Shown here: in pieces, positions 59,486-64,000 of the stretch
Layout: each line of letters starts with the position of its first letter
Numbering within the stretch: the stretch's first letter is position 1
Origin: Hymenobacter psoromatis
GTDB lineage: Bacteria > Bacteroidota > Bacteroidia > Cytophagales > Hymenobacteraceae
Direction of reading: 5' to 3'
Length of the DNA: 64,000 nucleotides
Assembly: GCF_020012125.1 (NCBI RefSeq)
Contig: NZ_JAIFAG010000001.1
Location: forward strand, 1,054,001-1,118,000
Notes under the pieces: generated by a model
Seen by the model: the letters and a program-made list of their open reading frames with translations, nothing else
Database searches by the model: none
Told to the model about the DNA's origin: nothing
Position numbers and translations under genes: made by a program

Positions 59486-59504
59486 ATGCTGAAATCAATT
59501 AGTA

Positions 59505-59539
59505 AAAACCGTCTTTAACGCTGCGCCAAAGACGGTTTT
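59505..59539. terminator. Terminator-like hairpin next to the IS end
   Basis: Perfect 12-base stem AAAACCGTCTTT/AAAGACGGTTTT, loop 11 bases. It ends one base before the IS terminal repeat at 59541. It could have served pyrC before the insertion. Confidence 0.65.
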
Positions 59540-59540
59540 C

Positions 59541-60338
59541 ACTAGGTTGTACGGACAATTAGCGGAGCCAAGGCCGGGCGGAAACAAAATGAAGCATTCC
59601 CAAGTAGCTGCTAGCCGTTTTTTTGTAGCGGGTGGCTAGGCGGCGAAACTGCTTGAGGTAGCGGAAGAAGCGTTCGACTTTATGGCGTCGCGGTACATGT
59701 TACGGTCGATGAGCCGGACCATTTGGCTGTTCTTTTCGCTGGGAATGACGAGCTGCGCGCTCAGCGCCTCGACGGCGGCCACCACGGCATCAGTGTCGCA
59801 GCCTTTATCGGCCAGCACGTTGCCTACGCCCTGGGCAGTTAGTAACAAGTCGGCTGCGCGTTGGCAGTCCGCTTGCTGGCCGGGGCCGGGTAGCAGGCGC
59901 AACGGGTTGCCCAGCGCGTCGACTAAGGCGTGGATTTTCGTTGTTGGCCCGCCGCGGGCTTCGTCGCCAACACGGCTTTTTTTCGGCTGCCCGCGGCCTG
60001 GGCGTGGGCCCGCACGATAGTCGAGTCGAGCAGGACTCAATTTAAGTCCGGCTCCTGCGCGGCTTCGAACAAGCGCTGCCAGATGCCTTTTTGCGCCCAG
60101 CGCCGGCTGCGCTTGCGCACGGAGTCGTGCTTGCAAAAGCGAGCAGGCAGCGCCCGCTAGGCGCAACTGTGGCGCGCCACTCAGAATACAGCATTGAGAA
60201 AGAGTTGGTTATCGGCCCCAATACATCCCACGTCGCCCGCCTTGCCAGACAAATGCGGCGATAGTGCCGTCCACGCACGGTCACTAAGCTCATCAATACT
60301 GTTCACGAATACAAAAGTAATTGTCCGTACAACCTAGT
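59541..60338 (-). mobile_element. IS5-type insertion sequence, decayed
   Basis: Exact 21-base terminal inverted repeats (59541-59561 and 60318-60338, beginning ACTAGGTTGTACGG) bound a 798-bp element. A TA dinucleotide at each junction is the likely target duplication if the true ends begin GG. The internal transposase is broken (next entry). Length and transposase type match small IS5-family elements (IS427/ISL2-like). Confidence 0.9.
59559..60306 (-). pseudogene. IS5-family transposase, frameshifted
   Basis: Pieces of one transposase are spread over frames: SIDELSDRAWTALSPHLSG and NQLFLNAVF near the start, then a stop; VLLDSTIVRAHAQAAGSRKK preceded by a stop; GDEARGGPTTKIHALVDALG in another frame; and VERFFRYLKQFRRLATRY plus LHFVSARPWLR in a third. 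The last stop overlaps the left terminal repeat. Several frameshifts and stops make it inactive. Confidence 0.85.
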
Positions 60339-60412
60339 ATTTATGGTGGGTCTTGTAGAGGGGTCTGCTGCAAAAGCGGCACTCAAAATTTAGGTCCCAG
60401 CGTACCGAACGG

Positions 60413-61690
60413 TTAGCGCTCCAGCAGAATTTCCGTACCTAAAATCACCAAGTCGACCCGGCCTTTTAACGTCTGGTCGAGGAAGGGCGTGTTCTGAGAT
60501 TTAGATTTCATGAATTCCCGCGTAAAAGTTGTTTCCACTTCGGTATCGAATAAGAGGCACTCGGCTTGTTGGCCCACTTCGATGGCGGCTACCGGCAGGC
60601 CCATCAGGCGGCGTGGCTCCGCCGAATAGCGCTTCACCACCACATCCCACCCGAACTTTTTGGGCTCGACGAAATAGTGATAGAGCGACACCAAGGCCGT
60701 ATCCAGGCCGGTGATGCCATTGGGCGCGCTCATGAAATCCTGCGCTTTCTCGAACGGTGTGTGCGGCGCATGGTCAGTGGCAATGAGGTCGAAGACGCCT
60801 TCGATGAGCCCTTCGAGCAGGGCATCACAATCGGCCTGCGTGCGCAGGGGCGGGTTCATTTTATAGTTCGTGTCGTAGTCGCCGATGTGCTCGTCGGTGA
60901 ACAGCAGGTGGTGCGGGGCCACTTCGGCCGTAACCTGCACATCGCCGCGCGATTTCCACCAGCGGATGGTTTCCATGCCGAGCTTACTCGACACGTGTTG
61001 GATGTGCACGTGCGCGCCCGCCGCGTGGGCTAAGCGGATGTCGCGGTCGATGATGATTTCCTCCGCGCACGTCGGCGAGCCCTTGATGCCGAGCCGATAA
61101 CTCATCACCCCCTCGTTGAGGGCGCGCGGCCCGGCTAGCTCCGGCACTTCGCAGTGGCTGGCGAAAAACATCCCAAACTCGGTAGCGTACTGCATCGCCC
61201 GCAGCAGCACCGCCGGGTCGTTGGTGGTATCCCCATCGTCAGTGAGCATCTTCACGCCGAGTTCGCGCATGCCCTCGATTTCCGCCAGTTCCTTACCCTC
61301 GCGGTTCTTGGTGACGCAGCCGGAGGTGTACACCGGAATGCGCGACCGAAGCTTAGCATTTTCCAGCACGGTGGCTATCGCGGTCGCCGAGTCGAGGGCT
61401 GGGCGGGTGTTGGGCATCATCACCACGCCGGTAACGCCGCCGTTGATGGCCGCTTCGCTGCCCGTGGTGATGGTTTCCTTGTTCTCAAAGCCGGGGGCGC
61501 GGAAATGGACGTGAGCATCAAACATGGCCGGCATCAGAATCCGACCACGCGCGTCGATGACGCGGGCACCCTTGGGAGTGGCTAGGTTGTGGCCGATGGC
61601 CTGAATTTTTCCTTCGACAATCAGGACATCGCCTTCGATAAGTAAGGGTGAATTTTCGGAGGCGATGCGGGCGTTTTGAAGAAGAAGCAT
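60413..61690 (-). CDS. pyrC: Dihydroorotase
   Basis: 425 aa from the ATG at 61690. The zinc-site motif DAHVHFRAPGFENKETI, GVVMMPNTRPALDS, HVHIQHVSSK and ATDHAPHTPFEKAQ belong to class I dihydroorotases. It catalyses ring closure of carbamoyl aspartate in pyrimidine synthesis. It lies downstream of pyrB on the same strand, 97 bases apart. The region is bounded by two decayed insertion elements. Confidence 0.96.
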   Translation of the reverse strand: MLLLQNARIASENSPLLIEGDVLIVEGKIQAIGHNLATPKGARVIDARGRILMPAMFDAHVHFRAPGFENKETITTGSEAAINGGVTGVVMMPNTRPALDSATAIATVLENAKLRSRIPVYTSGCVTKNREGKELAEIEGMRELGVKMLTDDGDTTNDPAVLLRAMQYATEFGMFFASHCEVPELAGPRALNEGVMSYRLGIKGSPTCAEEIIIDRDIRLAHAAGAHVHIQHVSSKLGMETIRWWKSRGDVQVTAEVAPHHLLFTDEHIGDYDTNYKMNPPLRTQADCDALLEGLIEGVFDLIATDHAPHTPFEKAQDFMSAPNGITGLDTALVSLYHYFVEPKKFGWDVVVKRYSAEPRRLMGLPVAAIEVGQQAECLLFDTEVETTFTREFMKSKSQNTPFLDQTLKGRVDLVILGTEILLER

Positions 61691-61787
61691 GGAGGGAGGA
61701 GGGCTATAAACCGGCAAGAGGGGGTAGGGATATGCTGACTGTTGAAGAGGAAAATACACGGACGGAACCAGCCGCCGCGGCCAGCGT

Positions 61788-62768
<981 letters not shown>

Positions 62769-63245
62769 ACCGAAGTGGAGGAAAGGGGAGATTATCTGAC
62801 TAAAAAGGACAATGTAACGTCTTATCTACCGCTACTCATGAGAGAGAAATGGGCTACCGGGGTGAGCCGCGGCGATGGTGGCAGCAGCCACGGTCGGGGG
62901 AGGGGCTGTTGGCGTCCATGGGAGGTAGGGGTATGAGTTTAGCGTTTGAGTTATGAAATACGAATTGGCTGCGGGGCGGCATCCTATGAACTCAACGGAC
63001 ATAAAAAAACCGTTTCGGAATCCGAAACGGTGGCGGGGCAACATGTAGAAAAAACAACGGAAATACCAAAGACGAAATCGGGAAAACCGATGGTGGCGAA
63101 GCCCTTCCGACCTACTCGCGGTTCTTTGACCAGCAGGGTTCCACGCTGCATTAACAAGATTTTTGGTGGAAGCATGAGGCAAAGTTACTGCATTGTTACG
63201 TATCCTTTAGTAGGGTAGGCTACGTGGCTCACAAAGTGGGGTGAC
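62769..63245. other. pyrB upstream region with orphan terminator
   Basis: No convincing gene fits in these 477 bases. It contains the minus-strand terminator at 63003-63031 but no gene that it would end. It could be a leader for pyrB or the remains of a gene lost through IS insertion. Confidence 0.5.
63003..63031 (-). terminator. Orphan intrinsic terminator upstream of pyrB
   Basis: The stem ACCGTTTCGGA/TCCGAAACGGT pairs over 11 bases. On the minus strand it is followed by seven T residues. It points toward pyrB, 235 bases before its ATG. Confidence 0.8.
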
Positions 63246-64000
63246 CTAGGTGTATAGTCTCAGGGTGAGGTGGGTCGGGTCCCGAGTAAAGATAGTTGGG
63301 TTCTTTTGCCACTGGGCACAGACAAATTCGTGCGGCGTAAGCCCACGTAGGGTCTTGAGGCGCTTGGCGTGGTTACAGGCCAGCAAAAAGGCTTGTAGAT
63401 GCTGATTAAGCTCCTCCGTGGTCTGGTAGTGGTAGCGCTGCACCGTCGGCTCCTTAATCGTGCGATTCATGCGCTCGACTTGGCCATTAGTCCAGGGATG
63501 AGCGGGCTTAGTGAGCCGATGCTCTACGCCGTATTCGCGGCAGATACGGTCAAAGCTGTGCCCGCCGGGCAGAAACTGATGCGCTTGCGGCGTAAATAGC
63601 ACGCCATTGTCCGTCAGTACAGTATGCACTTTGTGCGGCAGCTTGTCGAGCACCCGGCGCAGAAATTCGGCTGCCACAACGCGTTTGGCGCGGGGATGCA
63701 ACTCGGCAAAGGCCACCTTACTGGTGCGGTCAATAGCCACAAAGAGCTATTGGCGGCCTTCTTCGGTCTGCACTTCGGCAAAGTCAACGTGCAGGTAGCC
63801 GATAGGGCAGTCCTTAAATTTCTTTTTCGGCGGGCTTTGCCCGTCCTCGCTTAGGGGCAGGCGGCTGATGCCGTGGCGTTGAAAACAGCGATGCAGCGCC
63901 GAGCGGGACAAGCGCGGAATCGTCGCTTGCAGCGCGTAAAGGCAATCGTCCAGCGGTAGAAGCGTGTGCCGACGAAAGGCCACGGCGATGCCCTCTTGTT
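63246..64000 (-). pseudogene. IS481-family transposase with amber stop, 5' end beyond the window
   Basis: The frame enters from the window edge reading QEGIAVAFRRHTLLPLDDCL with YLHVDFAEVQTEEGRQ, then a TAG at 63747-63749. It continues in the same frame as LFVAIDRTSKVAFAEL, VLTDNGVLFT, HPWTNGQVERMNRTIKE and RLKTLRGLTPHEFVCAQW. This is the rve/DDE integrase core of IS481-type transposases (D, D, E visible). The single nonsense codon, where the family usually has Tyr, breaks it. Confidence 0.9.

Noticed and set aside
62832..63182. Possible 116-codon gene upstream of pyrB
   Set aside because: It runs straight through an intrinsic terminator and has no recognisable feature.

Overview
The window looks like chromosome of a GC-rich member of the Bacteroidota, most likely Hymenobacter or a close relative. 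The case rests on several things: promoter -7 boxes of the TAnnTTTG type, absence of clear Shine-Dalgarno sequences, a gliding-motility gene (gldC), a DUF3276 PUR-alpha-like protein, a menaquinone pathway, LytS/LytTR two-component pairs, a TonB-dependent receptor with a carboxypeptidase-like plug extension, and TlpA-type thioredoxins. The genus is an inference; no rRNA or tRNA gene was seen.

Layout. 1-6.2 kb: a partial lipoprotein, lpdA (E3 of 2-oxoacid dehydrogenases), a TPR lipoprotein, a BstA-like DinB protein, a secreted protein and a YfcC-type carrier. 6.3-17.9 kb: the most interesting block, with an RND/MMPL exporter, a UbiA-like membrane enzyme, a PEP-synthase-like (rifampin-phosphotransferase-like) enzyme, a GNAT-like protein, an APH/choline-kinase-like kinase, a BtaA-like (DUF3419) aminocarboxypropyl transferase and an acyl-adenylate ligase. 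It looks like an undescribed lipid or small-molecule pathway. 18.2-21.5 kb: a CZB-like protein that has lost its zinc ligands, a PAS-only protein and an acyltransferase-3. 21.7-28.2 kb: two LytS/LytTR pairs converging on two Uma2 genes. 28.2-33.2 kb: membrane and envelope proteins, including an ABA4-like protein, a TlpA-like protein and two probable outer-membrane proteins. 33.2-40.6 kb: menaquinone genes menE, menB, menD, menF and a MenI-like thioesterase, interrupted by a NADAR gene with a premature stop and small membrane genes. 40.8-50 kb: phosphatase, pdhC (E2), TonB receptor, hslV, a deoxyhypusine-synthase-like enzyme without the catalytic lysine, and a GT-C-like membrane protein. 50.5-58.6 kb: DinB/DUF1572, AraC-type regulator, SDR, DUF58, DUF3276, ychF, a third Uma2, dnaN and gldC. 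59-64 kb: a decayed IS5-type element, pyrC and pyrB, and a decayed IS481-type transposase running off the window.

Overlaid on the genes is a dense set of non-coding structures: long perfect or near-perfect palindromes of at least three families between genes, two AT-rich inverted repeats that sit in frame inside coding genes, and a strongly repeated G-rich octamer (GGGGTAGG and its complement). Several -7 boxes lie only 4-5 nt from the start codon, which suggests leaderless messages.

Functional links. lpdA (E3) and pdhC (E2) belong to the same complexes but are about 40 kb apart. The men genes turn chorismate into the naphthoquinone precursor, with menC and menA not seen here. The 6-18 kb genes converge head-to-head on a 111-bp palindrome and probably act as one pathway with its own exporter.
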